This document shows positions 23,055 through 36,500 of a stretch of DNA of 64,000 nucleotides, in pieces. The notes under the pieces were generated by a model. The model saw nothing but the letters and a program-made list of their open reading frames with translations. It ran no database searches and was not told the origin of the DNA. Both the position numbers and the translations under genes were made by a program. Location of the stretch: positions 19,594,180 to 19,658,179 of the forward strand of contig NC_133932.1 of NCBI RefSeq assembly GCF_031877795.1, written 5' to 3'. The DNA comes from Strix aluco. Its lineage: Eukaryota; Chordata; Aves; Strigiformes; Strigidae. The stretch's first letter is position 1; each line of letters opens with the position of its first letter.

Positions 23055-25566
23055 CTAAGAGAAGAGAACAACCAACTGAGCAGCAGGAAAATCAGGTGTT
23101 TTAAAAAAGGATGTGAAATTCAAGCACCAAAGGGCATGCTCTGTAAGTGACCTGCTTGGATGGCAGGGCTCCACTTGCCTAAAGGAGTCATCCAAAGGCA
23201 GCACAAGATATTAGCATATGGGCATGTGGCCAGCATGCTAGGTGTGCATGTAGCATCTTGAGCCCAGTCCTAGTGCTGGAAAAGTGGTCTATATCTCTTT
23301 CCACAGCACAAACCACGACACTTCAGGCCTTGTGCAAAGGACACTCTTCTAAGCTGTGGAGGGCGGAGAAGCCTGCCCAGAAGCTTCATCTTCAAAGCAT
23401 CCTGCTGGAAACCCCCTCACACTGGAAAAGCTTGTTATTGTTCTCTTTCCTGTCTTATTACCAGGATTTCCTTTTAATGAGTCTCAGCTGCCTACCTGGT
23501 TCATGATTTTGTCGTTTTGCATCTGATGTATTTTAGGTGCAAAAAGGGGAATTTTGACTTTTTCAACATGCCTTACAGCCCCATTTGGTTCCCTCTAATG
23601 AAGAAAAGCAGCTCGCAGAGACAAGTCCTCAGCTGTAACCTTTAGTTTGACAGAAAACAGATTCTCCAGGGGAGAAGGAACAAGGCAATTTTACAGCACA
23701 GACACCGGTTCCTTCTGAATGTCCCAGGGCTCTCAGAAGTACAAGAGTGCTCACTAGGAAGGAAGAGATGCATAGCACAGCACCTTCATAGATACTGCTC
23801 TGGTCTTGAAGCCAAGCTGTCTCTGTTTTTATGCCAGGCTTGTAGTCTCCTGCCAAGCTGTTAACACACTTCTTATGGGTTAACAGACAAAATACTTGCA
23901 TAATATTGTGGATCTTGGATAATATCCACAATATAATATTTGGATAATTTTGTTACCTTCTAACAGGCAGGCATATGGAAAGTTGGATTATGGAATCTTT
24001 GCCCTCTGTAGAGTTGGCTGTCTTGGAGGACCTGTAGACTTGATGTCACTTAACTTCTGGTGGTGCTGTACCCAGCCATGGCAATGCTGCGTCTCTAAGC
24101 ACCAAGGGCAGCTCTGCCCTTATCCTTATGTCATGCTAGGAAGCAATAATAGCATGTCTTACTGAAATGCCACCATTTTGCAACATGAAATGCTGCGCTG
24201 TGCCACAATGATTGTATCAGAGGTTCCCTGGTTGATAGGTTCCACTTTGCTGACATGGGTCAAGCAAGGGTTAAAGACTATCCACTCAGCCATTAATCTG
24301 AAGCCAGTTTGAGAAAGCTGGTGGGGAAGTGACAGATGGTGTGGAGAGAAAAGACAGGAAACTTTGTCCTCCTCTGTCTCTGGAGAAAATGTGTTTCCCC
24401 CCACTGTGAGGCCCCTCCACACTGCCTTGGCTTGGGAGCAGCAGAGGTCTGCAGATAACACAAGAGAGGTCTGGGAACTTGCTGCCTGCTGAAGGGTGAG
24501 GGACTTAGTGCAGTTAAATCCCATACCTTAAAAAGAGGAAATGAGTGTAATGGGACAGATGGAGTGGCGCGCTGGTGACTTGAGGGAAAAAAAAGTGCTT
24601 GGGAAGAGATTGGCTATTCCGATCCCTGGGGCCTGGCTATGGGAGTGTGAACCTCTGATAGAGGGTGGCATGCCAGCCCTGCAGGACAGAGGTCACCATT
24701 GCATCCAGCCAAAGACAGGGAGCATCCCCTTAGGCCCAGCCTGGGACATGCTGAAATCAGCTGAGCAGCAGAAGGAAGCAATTCAGTTTTAAAAGGGCCC
24801 TCACTGAAGAGGGTCACCAGTAAACATTTATGTTTCTAAAAAAAGTGCATGATACAAGGGGCTCTCCTAAAATGTCAGCCTCCATCCATAAACACTCTGA
24901 CTTTCCTTTCTTCCTAAGAGAGATATTCTAGTGTCTTGCTTATCTTGTGAAAGACAGCTTGTGAGGTAATGCTTGGCATAGTGGGCTTTCAAAAAAATGA
25001 AGTTTCGTCATGGTAAAGATAGGCACAGAGCCTGAAATGTCATTGGGAAGAGGTAACGAGGGCAAAGAAAGAGACAGCTTTCTCTCTCAGACCCATACAG
25101 AAGGAATTACCTGGAGGAAACCTTCTCCTTTTGTGAACAAGGTGCTGGTGACCTGCCACTGGCTTCTACACCGTGTAATCTGTTGTTTGCTTTCTTTTTC
25201 CGTGGCTCAATATTAGCTATTTTATTATTCATTGTTGCCCTCTGCCCACAAAAGCCAGCCCAGATAATACATGCATTGCTGCCTGCTCCTGTTGGGTATA
25301 TATGTGTACCCTACCAAGCTTTACAGTGTCTCAGTAACAGTGTCTAGTTGTCCTGAGGTATGGCTCTACCAAAATACTCGTCCACAAGTCGGCAATGTAT
25401 GGAAGATACTGTCATAGCTTGCATTGCACTAGGAGACAAATCCTTTGTGAAGATTCAAAATCAAGGTGGATTCATGCTCAGATCACTGATGCTCTAACTT
25501 CTACAGGCAGAGGTGAGTGTCTCATTTCCCACTTGATTACCTGCTGGTGGCTGCAGAGTTCCTTAC
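23055..25566 (-). other. RCSD1: RCSD1 intron 2
   Basis: A 2.5-kb intron. It holds an AT-rich imperfect hairpin near 23901-23936. No other exon or repeat was recognised. Confidence 0.8.
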
Positions 25567-25674
25567 CTCTTTTCCAGGGACATTGGCTGCTTTCTCCTTG
25601 AATTTCCCTGCTAGCTGAGCCACTGAGGGTGATGCCGACTTGTCCACCTCTGAGTCGGTCTCTGCTGGCCTGTT
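25567..25674 (-). CDS. RCSD1: CapZIP exon 2, N-terminal conserved segment
   Basis: A 108-nt exon for residues 3-38. It begins NRPAETDSEVDKSASPSVAQ and runs on through LAGKFKEKAA. The human N terminus, from memory, is MEERPAETNANVDNSASPSVAQ followed by LAGRFREQAA, so the match is unambiguous and shows that only two residues (Met, Glu) must come from exon 1. Acceptor GATTTGTCAG and donor GAG/GTAAGG are clear. The sequence is probably helical in LAGKFKEKAA. Confidence 0.95.
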
Positions 25675-28113
25675 CTGACAAATCAGGAACAACAAGTTAT
25701 GAGCAAAGGCTGGGAAAAGCAAGCAGGCTAGAGAGAAGCCTGCGTATGTGTTATAAAGTTCAAGAGTAAGCAGGGACTTTAAACAGAGCTTCTCACATCT
25801 GGCATCAATCATCCAGTCTGAGAGCAAGAGGTTTGGGAAGACAGGACCTAGCAGCATTTTCAAATATCCCAGAGAACCAGTAATTCATGCAGAGAGCCTT
25901 TCGGCTCTAGCTGATGAGCCTACACTCAGTATTTTTCACAGGAAGCAAACTAAGTATTTCAAGCCAAGTGTCTGTTCCCCATCTTTTCCTCGCAGTGAGC
26001 AGATGGACTGGGGCAGTAAAGGATGTTCCCATACACCCTCTCAGCACTCCCATCCCTCTTTTACTGCCCTGGTCACCGGCACCCTTCCTTTACCAGTGGT
26101 TCTGCTGCAAGAAGCCATTCGCTGCCCTCACAGCAAGCCAGCATGTGCTTGGGGATGTCCCTGTGCTGTTCTGCTTTTTTGGCAGTGAAATACTCAGGCG
26201 GGTGTGGGGGAGAGAGGAAATACCAGGGCTGAGAGAAGCTTCCTCTCCCCTGGGTCGACAACAGGCTGAGAAGCAGGAGGCTTGTTGGAGACTGGATGGT
26301 GTGGCTCTTCCCACAGCACACAGCCCTGGTGTCATCCCACATTTACCTTGTTTTCTTTGCTACATGTGTATCAAGCAATATGAGTAGAAAGCCTTGAAAT
26401 CAAAGTTGATGAAAGGAAACCTTTGTTCTTCATCTCTAGTATCTGATGCCAGGGAAAATCAAACCAGAGGAACTGAGAACAACTAACCAACAATCCTTGT
26501 TTTGTTAGAGGCAGAGACCTCAAAACAACAAACCAGGCTACGAACCATCAGCAAGGAACCTCATACCTTCACTCCCTGCACCATGACCAGCACCACACTT
26601 CTCACCCCTCTGCATCAATACTCTTCTGCTTCTCAGTCAGAAAGTTTCACCAAAGACCATTGCTAGAGGAATACATTTCTGTTTCTCCAAAGGCTCCAGC
26701 AGAGCCCTTCCTTCTCCCTTTACGCCGCCCTGCCTGGGAGGGACCTGCTGTCTTGTTGACACAACCACTCCTTCAGCATTGCTGGAGGTGAAAGGCCCTC
26801 AAAACACCAATCTGGCCCACATAAGGACGTTTCCTTTGGGTCACCATGCTACAGGGGCTGGAGAAATAGCTATGGAATCTTGAAATCATATTAAAGAAGT
26901 AATTTCTTTAGACTCCTAGTTTCTAGATTAAAAGTAAATCGAGGAGGTTACACTAAGGATCATCTCATCATCCACATCTTGGACCACTCTCTAGTCTGAA
27001 ATACCTGATAGAGAGCAGCATGGCTAAGGCCTGTTTGCATTGTGGAAAAGGGCCTTTCCCTTTCTCAGAGAGCTGTAAATAAGTGCTCCCAATAAACGCC
27101 ATCTTCTTTCTTCCAGGTCCACAAGCCCCAGTAGATGTCTACCATTCCTTGTTTTCAGGATCCTGACTACATCTCCCCCGTTAAACTTCCCATACGCTTC
27201 GGACCAGCTTTCCTGCATCCAGCCACAAAAGCCATATCGATCTGTCTCCTCTTAGTGAACTTCTAGCACCTTTCTCCCATCTTTTCAGCCTTCATTAGAG
27301 TAATTACAGGCAGGGGAAGTGGCAGATAAGGGGAACAGAAGAAACAGTGAGGTAAGCAGATCAGCAGGGCAACCTGGTGCACACGAAAAATGATGGCTGG
27401 GTTAAGTGGGGAGGGAGATGGTTCCCAGCTGCAGCCTGGTTCCCTGCCATGAAGGGAGGGCAGGCGGGAAAGAGGAGAGAGCAAAGAATGAACCTGGGGA
27501 AGGCAGGATGGATTGGGAGGTTTGGCTCAGCACACCGGCTCCCAGGATACCTGGGCATGGCAGAACGGACACCTGAACTGAGGACTTAGTTGAGGCTGAG
27601 GAGCTGCAGGTACTCTGTGTCTGTGGTGGAAGGATTGCCTCCATCATTGTCCCTTTTTCTCCAAGAGCTTCTTTCACAGCCCTTCGCCTTTACCCAGAAA
27701 AGACACCGCACTTCCTCTTGGCCTCTTTGACCTCTTGTTTTGGGGTGGTTGTGGGGTTTTTTTCTTTTTGTTTTTTTCTTTTTTTATTTTTTTGAGTTAC
27801 ACTCTGAAAACACAGCTCCCTTTCTTTGGATTTGATCAAAGCTGTGAGGCTGGAATGATTCCATGCATTTCTTGTTTTGCTGGTCGCAGGCATTGATTGC
27901 AATGTGGGTCTTGCCGGCGTGAAGCCGGGGTGCAGGAAGGAGTGAACATGCCATTCTAAGATTAGTACAAGTAGCCCACGGGCTGTGTTGTCTGGAAACT
28001 GCCAGCTGCAGACTCTCCGATTACGCTACGCGTTTTGCAACAGGAAAAGTCCTTTCTCAGATCCTTTCTGGCAATTACACTGCCATCCTGTATCCAGTTT
28101 TTTCTACAGCTTC

Positions 28114-28133
28114 TTTTTTTTTTTTTTTTTTTT
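28114..28133. repeat. Poly(T) run, 20 T
   Basis: An uninterrupted run of 20 T on the plus strand within RCSD1 intron 1. It could be the A tail of a minus-strand retroposed sequence, but nothing recognisable precedes it. Confidence 0.9.
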
Positions 28134-30391
28134 CCCAGCTGGCATGCCAGGCTCTATGTCTTCTAGTCAAGGGAAAGTGCTGTACCAGGGCACCTGGATG
28201 CAAAAAGTTCCCTTCCCTGCCCTGCAAGGGGCACCCTGAATTCCAGGGGCCAGACTGGCAGTCTCCTTCCCACTGGGTGGAAGGTGGGAAGCCTCACTTT
28301 CTCACTGTCACCTCAGAGCATGTACCATTCCTCAGCCTCTTCCACGACTAAGACACACGTCTGCTTCTCTCACCCAAGAGCTCAGTGCTAGCTCTCTCCT
28401 GCCCCGTGACACTAATGCAATCTCTCCCATTCATGGTCATTTTTCCTGTATCAGTGACATAGCCCACCACTTTTATGAATGATGAAGAGGAGCAGCTCTT
28501 CTCTTTTTTGTCAAAAAAAAGGTGAAATTACTCAGATGTTAATTTTGTGCTGTTTACAGCCAGCTGCTGATTCTTTTCCTTTTCAGAAGAGAAGTGTGAT
28601 CAGCCTGCATGGGCTAAAACCAGCAAGCTAAGGTAAAAGACTGACTCCATCAGTAATTTGGTGACGGCTACTCGGAGGTCTTTTACTGTTCGGTAAAAAT
28701 AAGTGTCTAAGCATTGCATATTCTGAAAAATGTCAGACAGAGCAGCAAAACAGGAATTGAATTGTACCATCAATGTAAGCATGGCACTGTCTGCAAAAGA
28801 GGAAGTGCAACTAGCAAGTTCTGTGTAAGGGGTTTCATTTTCCTCTTCCAAACAAATTTGTAAATTTGAAAATAGTTTTCAACCCCATCTTTCTTCATCT
28901 GCTTTTAAAACTGAACCCAGTCCTTCTGGCAGCACTGAGGAAGAACAATCCCAACTTCACTGGTGATTAAATGTGCCAGAAAATGCAAGGGCTAGTAAGG
29001 CTGCCTGATGTGGGAGTAATAATGTCTCACAGAGGGGGCCCCTCAGGACAGCAGTGTCATTACCTGGCTTAATGATATTTGCCAGTTCTCCTGCTAGAGC
29101 CTGTGGACCCACCATGGGCACGAGGTGAGAGAATGTGCATACTGAAGGCCCACAGAAAAGAGGTAAAGAGATTGAAGAGTTTCTCTGTGCATCACGTTTG
29201 GGTACTCACAAAGAGCTTTTCTTAAAGATCACAGATTTAAGCTACAGGTGGGGAGTGTCTGCAGTGACACTCTTATGAAATCAAAATTGCAAAGACTCCT
29301 GGGGAAAACTGGAAAGCCAGAGGTGGCTTTGGGGATGAACTTCAATGTCCTGCTGGGACTGGTGCCAAACTAGCTCCAATAGCCCTCAGCTAGCAGTTTT
29401 TGTCATGATCCACCTCCCTGCAATTGAAAGCTCTACCTCACAGAATTAGTATCCCACCAGATTTGTCACTGTGCATAATGTGGTTCTGGAAATGCTAGTC
29501 TGAAAGGGTACCAGTGTGGCTCAGAGGCAGATACTGAAGGAGAAGTTCAGGTTTGGATTTGTGCATCTAGTTTGGCTGATGAAGAAAGGCTAAAGGTCTA
29601 TTAGTTGCCGTACAGTGGAGCACTTAAATACCAGCTGAAAAACAGCAGAAATTTGTGCTGCCTTACTCTCCTTCCCTCCCCTATGAATCCTCTGCTTTTG
29701 CAGGTAGGATATTTTGGCCAGATGGAGCACCTTTTATCTGAGATGCAAGCCCTCCACAGCACCTTGCAAGGCTGGCATATTCAGCAGCTATGAAACCAGT
29801 GACGGTTACACATTTTTTAGTACTGGTCCTGTGCACTTCCCACCCCTATTCTCATGTAGCTGCATCTAGACATGGTTTTGAGGCCAGTCCCTGACCTCCA
29901 CATCCCTTCCTTGCTTCTAAAGAGCTTTGCAGGAACAATTCCCTGCAGCCCCTTCTCTCACTAGTCCCTCATGCCCGCACCTTCACGCACCCTGTGCTCT
30001 CACAAGCTCTGCAAAACTCCCCCATGACTCTCATGGGGGTTTTTTTTGTTGCTGCACATATAATCTACCTCAGCAAAAGCAAATATGGCAAAAATAATGA
30101 CAAATATAGTGTGTCAGAGGCAGACATAATAAGGCATTTGAGGCTCAGGGCTAGTGTCTTGATTACACAAACAGGATCCAGAAATAGTGATCTCAGCACC
30201 CGGCTCCCAACACTGTGCCACAAGAAGGCAGTTGTCAGTATGCTAGATGAAAACAGGAGAGGGTCAGTGCTTTCGGGGTGCAGTTTCATAAGGTCCTGGT
30301 TTTGGCAGAAAGACAGCTTATGTTTCCAACTGATCATTCTCCCTTGACCTTTCCTTCTGCCCCTTCCCCCCTCCCTTGCACCAGTGTGAGT

Positions 30392-30518
30392 TTGTGGGGC
30401 TGTGCTGTAAACTAGATCGCTGAAATGATCTGGGCTAAAAATACATCCCTTAACTCTTTACAAGGTTATTTTTAGCCCAGATCATTTCAGCAATCGAGTT
30501 CACAGCACAGCCCAACAA
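30392..30518. repeat. Long inverted repeat / hairpin, 52-bp arms
   Basis: The left arm 30392-30443 and right arm 30467-30518 are reverse complements at 48 of 52 positions, separated by a 23-base loop. The 30 positions nearest the loop pair perfectly. Beyond the arms a CAGTG at 30382-30386 faces CACTG at 30525-30529 after a small bulge, so the stem may reach about 60 bp. No target-site duplication was seen outside. The feature is within RCSD1 intron 1 and would fold in the nascent RNA. It could be a palindromic non-autonomous transposon relic, an old conserved hairpin element, or a hairpin-RNA gene. It codes no protein. Confidence 0.93.
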
Positions 30519-33500
30519 GCGCTTGCACTGCCGTGGTGGGAGGGGATGGAGGGGTGGCAGGAGCAGACTGCAGTACAGGGCGGGAGGACTTCCCTTTTAC
30601 CGCTCCAGCCAGAGCATGAGGACATTGCATCCTTATGTGTCCTCCCATTCAGAAGGCTGATGTGACAGAAAAATCATATTTTTGCACACCTGCTCGTAAA
30701 GGCTGTTCTGGTCTGTGGCACTGGAATTTCACCTTGCAATCTGTTGCTTCCCACCTGAGACGCAGCTGAGCACAGGCTGTGAACCCAGGGAGTGCCTGTG
30801 AGCTGTCACGGGGAGCACGTTACTGGCAGCCGAGTGAATCGGAAAGAAGTTTCTGTTAAGCATCTACAAGAGCCCCACAGATGCTGTGTCAGAGACCTCC
30901 AGAAGCCCCACTTCAAACAGCAGCAGCTGCACAGGGGGGTGGGGAGTGGGTTTTCCTTGCTGCATGGCAGAGGCAAAGCTCTGCACCTGTAGGACCTGCT
31001 CAGCTAAGGAAGGATGGAGGACGCATCTGTGGGGAGAAAACTGCTTAAGTCAAAATAAACCATCATCACACTCTGCCTGGAGGCCAGCAAAAAACACTGG
31101 GAAGCAGTGCTGTGGTTTCCTTCAAAATTAAACCATCAAGCCTCACCAAGGCACTGGATTTTAGGAGGGAATGGCGCCTCTTGCAAAACCCTTCTTCCCT
31201 GTCTGGCTCAGCCCTCTGAAGGCAAAGGACATGCTTTCTGCACCAAACCTTCCCAGACTTGAAATCTACCCTTCTCGTTTTTCAGTGAGGTAGCTGTAGG
31301 ATTTGAGGATCCAGCTGGTCATAGGCCTTGTCTGCATGGGAAAGCTTATACCACACTCTCAGCTTGAGTGGGGAGCAGTACAGCCTTAATCTGATAGAGG
31401 TGCCTGGTTTTCAGCATAACTGAACTCATTCACAGTCAGCTTGGCTGAGAAGAGCCATTCTCAAACTTCTCATATACCTGTTTCTGAACAGCATTTTGAG
31501 AATGACACGTTAAGCTGTAGCGGGGAACGTGCCTCCGTGCAGGGCTCCCCGGGGCAGAAGGGGGGTGAATGTCTCCTACCCCTGTGGTGAGGTGCTGTAG
31601 CCTCTCTTCTGAAAAGACTACCCTGCAGAGATGGGATTTGGTGAACTGGAGATATCCTACTCACTTGCAGATCAAGCAAGGGAGACCTGATGACTGTACT
31701 AGCTCCTCCCATACTGCCCCACCAATTTGGTGTGACCATTTCCATAGGCAAGAGCTAATCTCTTCTCCCCGTCCCATCTTTTATTCAACCACTGAGGCCA
31801 GCTGGAGGCAAAAGGCCACTGAATATTCACACAGTGCGTGATCCAAGGTACAGTTCCTGTCTATCTGGAGAGGACATGAACTTATGCTCTGGAGAATGCA
31901 TCATGAATGTATCTCATTACCAGCCAAACACACCTGTGTGTCAGACCAGTCCTACCTTTTTAAAGGCCACAATAATATTCAATAATTATGCAAAACATAA
32001 TAGTAATATACCTGCATGAATTGAAGTAATAAAACATTTCCTTCAGGTAGGAGTATCTTTAGCACCTGTTCCAAGGGCAAGTGTCCAAAGAGGGCAAACC
32101 ACCAAACAATGCTTTTCTACCCCTAGGTTCATTTATTGTTCAAGGAAGATAATCTAAAGAAACCTGCAATGGGTCCCTGGATGTGGGTCTTAGCCTTAAA
32201 GCAGAGAATACCACAGAACAGAAAAGTTTAGGTTCACCTGGGCAAATCTGCCACTCTTTTTGTCTTGTTCAATGGTAGGAAATAGGTAACTGAATTTTCA
32301 TTTTCAACCTCTTCTTACAGGCACCAGTTATTTTTGCTCTCACATTTTAGAAGTGCAGATAAGATTAGATGGGCAGCTCATAAGGAACGCTTCTTTAAAT
32401 GAACTAAAAAAAGCTCTAGAATAGTTTTTAATTAGGATTGGATCCAAGTTACCAATGGAAAAATCTCTCTAATATGTAGTTTGTAGTTTCATTCAAATCC
32501 ATCTCTCTGCATCTGCCATTTAGATGAATCCCGGTTTGCACCTTCCTGCCAACATAACCTGAACTGATTTGTTTATCTGTGTCCATGTGAGTACATCAGT
32601 GGCATCAGGATCATATTGAAAGAGAGACATTGTTCAGACTCAGAAGGGAAAGGTAAGTTAGCAGGGTAGGTTTAAAACACAAACTCCCCCAAAGGAGCAA
32701 ACTGAAAGGCAAGAGGGTGGGAAAATACCTGAATCACAGCGTGAGCAAAAATCAGGAGAAGCTGCTACCCACAATCTGAGCCTGCTCATTCTCCCCGTGA
32801 TCCACAAAAGCATCAACACACGCTGAGCATAGCTTCCCCAGGAAGTGGGGGGGCTCACAGTCGCCTTGGCCTATTTTTTACATCCCTAGAAGGAAATCTC
32901 ATGATGCTTGTTCCGACTGGAGCTCAGCAGCATGCTGGGTCCCTGGCTCAAGAAGCAACACATCCTAAGATGTAAGCCCTGAATAAACAAACCTCTTCTT
33001 GCTACACTGACCCCTCTCCATCCCAGTGAAGCATCCTTCTTCCCATCTCTCTCTATACCCTTCTTCACAAATCTTTCTCACTGGAGACCTTCCAGCTCTC
33101 TGTTTCAGGAGGGATTTTTGTGGTTTATTTATGCACTTTGTGTCTTATCTGGCAATGAAGCTTCTCCTTGTCTGGTTGTGCTAATTATTGGCAGAAGCCC
33201 CAGCTAGAAGTGACTGCAGCTGTGGCTCTGTGATACCTTATAGCCAGTCCTCTCCATGATTGTGTCAGCGTAGCCCATAGCACCCTGGGATGCAAGGCCA
33301 AAGCTCCTACCTACATTTCCTACCATTCGCTGTAGAATGGGAGTGATAATTACTGTGCTGTGCTCCACCAGAGCAAAAGCTACCTTGTGAGCCACTTCTG
33401 CACCTTCATCTGGTGTGGCTAGGCTAGCTCTGCGAAATTTGTATATCTGAGATTTATTGCAGGTACTTTCCAGGAGAGGACAAGACCAGAATACCTTGCA

Positions 33501-36500
33501 GATCTTTCAGGTGTATCCTAAATGCTGGAAAAGAAATAATATTTTTCTACTTCTCTCTTTCTTTTGTGCTTTCTTTGATCAACCTTTGCCAGAAGCTAAA
33601 CGCCTCCATTTCACATTCCAGATAAGAATTTTGTGACCTTTAAGAATGGCAGCATGCACAGAGTCCTCTTCCTTTTCCTCCAAGCTGCCATCAGATGGCT
33701 GGGCAAAGTGGAATAACCAGCCTCAAACTGCCATGGGTCCCCCACTGCCAGGATGGAGGAGTGGAACACAACAGAAAGCTGAGCAAAGAAAGTAAGATTT
33801 CCATGTAAAGATTCAAAGAGAATTCTGAGGCTGATATCAGGACAGACAATCCAGCTGTGAAAGAGTTTAAGGGTATGTTGAGATGTATAATGATGATCTC
33901 AGCACGCTCTGCAAAATCCTTGGCTGTCGTTTGCTGTGATCGGCATTTTAAAGGTCATGCAAACAGGTTTCTAGTTCGACTTACACAAAAGGAGTGGGTG
34001 GTAAGCCTCTGTCTGTCTCACATGAGAGTGAGCACAACTGTGCAGAACCATTGCACTTCCAAGATAAAGCTTCTTCTACATTAAGGTCAAGCCTCAGCCA
34101 GTGCAGAGTGGCCTCCACATCTGGTTGATGTCACATGCAACAGATTCAACCTTCAACCTTGCAGCTTCAGGGAAAGGCATCTGCAGCCTGTGGGAATACG
34201 TTGTGAATGCTGGAGTTTGGGCTCCAGATTTCTGAACACTATGTGAAAACAACAGGACCTCAGATTAAGTTTGGGACCAGCATGAGCTCTTGGGCCCTGA
34301 AAGAGCTTGAGACTCCTCTGACTCAGGCACATATCTCTCTGCGGCTGTAGATTCTGGGTTCCTTCAGACAATGGAATGTTCACTAATTGAGAAATATCAA
34401 AAAAGAAAAGTCAAAAAATACTAGACACAGAAGTTTCGGAGACAGGCAGGAGGAGGTAAGGACTCCTGATCACACATGCTACCTTCAAGGCAGTCAGTGT
34501 TGTTAGAGCCCAGTGATGTCTAGCAGCTTCCTTCAGTTCTAGTCTTAATGAAGAGAAGCTCTCACCGCAGCCCTAACAAAGATTTTACTAGAACTACCAA
34601 AATGCACGTTGCAGGAACACAAATGTCAGGTCTCTTCTTAAACTCTTCATATTTTATAGTTTTCAGTGGAGAGCAAGCTTCTTGCCTGACTGTAAATCAC
34701 TGCCAGCCTGTCTCTTGAAGTCTGTGAATAAGTTAGTCACAAGTACAACATCCCTCCTCAGACTGTTATCCAGGTCAACATCCCACCACAGATGAACGAA
34801 CATAGGATGAGCGTATGTCTGAACTCAACTGCAGGGCTATTGTAGAGCTCTAATGAGGGTGATGAAGAGCTCTGATTACAACACAGGGCAGAATAGTATG
34901 AGGAATGTGGACTTCAAAGGAGGGTTGTATGTTTGGGTTTTTTTAGGAGAAAGGGCAGGAAACCCCTACTTTACATAAAATACCTAAAAATATGTAACAT
35001 TTCCCTGTGTTTGGAAAGAGTTTGCTTTAGGGCAACATTTTTTCTCAAGACTTGCGGTGGTCTGGTCTTGATTTTCTCCTTCTGAGAGTTCCCTCGTGAA
35101 CTGCTGTCATCTTGGCACTCAGGGTCAAGCACTGCCCAAAGGGTGATGTGAGGATATTCCAGCTCAGCAACGACGAGCAGCTTTCATCCACAAGACAGCA
35201 AGCAGCTCCCAGATACAGTGCAGTAATTTCAAAACAACAGAGGCTCAGATCTGCCAAATTCAAAGGCTCACAAAAGCAAAATTCAGGAATTGGGCGGAGG
35301 TGGGAGATATCAGGTAGCCAGAAACTAGTAAAGGGATGAATGCTTTTCAAAGGAAGGGGCACTGTGTTGAACTTGTCTGCTATACTGTAAATAAATGGTT
35401 CATGTACTCGCCTCCACCCTTGCCTGCTAAAAGTAGAGGGGAAACTCCTGCTGGTTTTCCTTCTTTCAGTGGTTCAAGCTACCCATGGCTACATGTAAAA
35501 GGGCATGGATAGTTAGCACAGTGGTTGGAGTGAGGCTCTTTTCAAGAAAGCATTGCTGCCTGTTTGGATCAGAAGTTTGCTCAGGGTCCTTCTGTGGTAC
35601 TTCCCTCCAAGTAACCTTGGGACTGCCTAGAGCTCCTGAACATCAAGGCAAATGGTTATCACCACAATCATCACAATATGCTGGGTAGCAGGGTGGTGGC
35701 TGCAGTTAGCTGGTGTGGTTCAAGAGCATTGCAAGTGCAGGTGCGTCTCCATCACCCGCAGCGATGCCGTGGTGTAGAGCCAGCCAGTGCTGGGTGGGAG
35801 GAGATGAGCAGCAGAGAGCAGCCAGTGCAGGCAAGGAGCTGTGTCCTTCAGAACAGCATTATAGGAAACATCTGTAGACATCAGGAAATTAGAAGTGGTG
35901 AATACACTATCTACTTTCTGTTTCAGAGAGTGACTACAGTGAAAATAAAATGAGATAATCATTATTTTAACCTCCCCTCTGAGATGTCCCTCCCTTGCTG
36001 TTGACACATTTCTGCTAGCAAAGTGGGTATGATGCTAGTGTTACATAGCATTGTTTTTCATGTCAGCTTTACCCACATCTTCCAAAAGGCGTATCTTCTC
36101 AGCAGAGTAACTGCATGGAGTCTCGGTTTAACTTGATGAGGTGGAACTGCTGCTGCTGTCCTCCCAGCCTCCTGGGCCCGAAGTGGAGAAAGCAGCCTCC
36201 TGTTTGCCTCCATGGAGTTCATTAGTACCATGTCCTAACATCAACAGTACGGGCTGGAAAGGCCCCTGTATGGGAAGGGTATGTGAGCCACCTCACACTA
36301 GTCTTTGGGTGGTGTTGGAGATTTTTGAGACTTGATTTATGGCAAGTTGTTCTTTTCTTCATGCCATGGTATGTAGCTCTCAGGAGTGCCTGGCCCATCC
36401 TTGCTAAGCACTGTCTGGTGAGATTAGCAAAACCAGCAAATACCACTGTGAAAGGTACAAGTGAGATCTTGAGTCTCCCTTTTAATAATGACAATATTTG

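Noticed and set aside
30382-30529. Reading the hairpin as a hAT transposon with CAGTG ends
   Set aside because: The ends look suggestive, but the eight bases outside each end do not match as a target duplication, so the class is left open.
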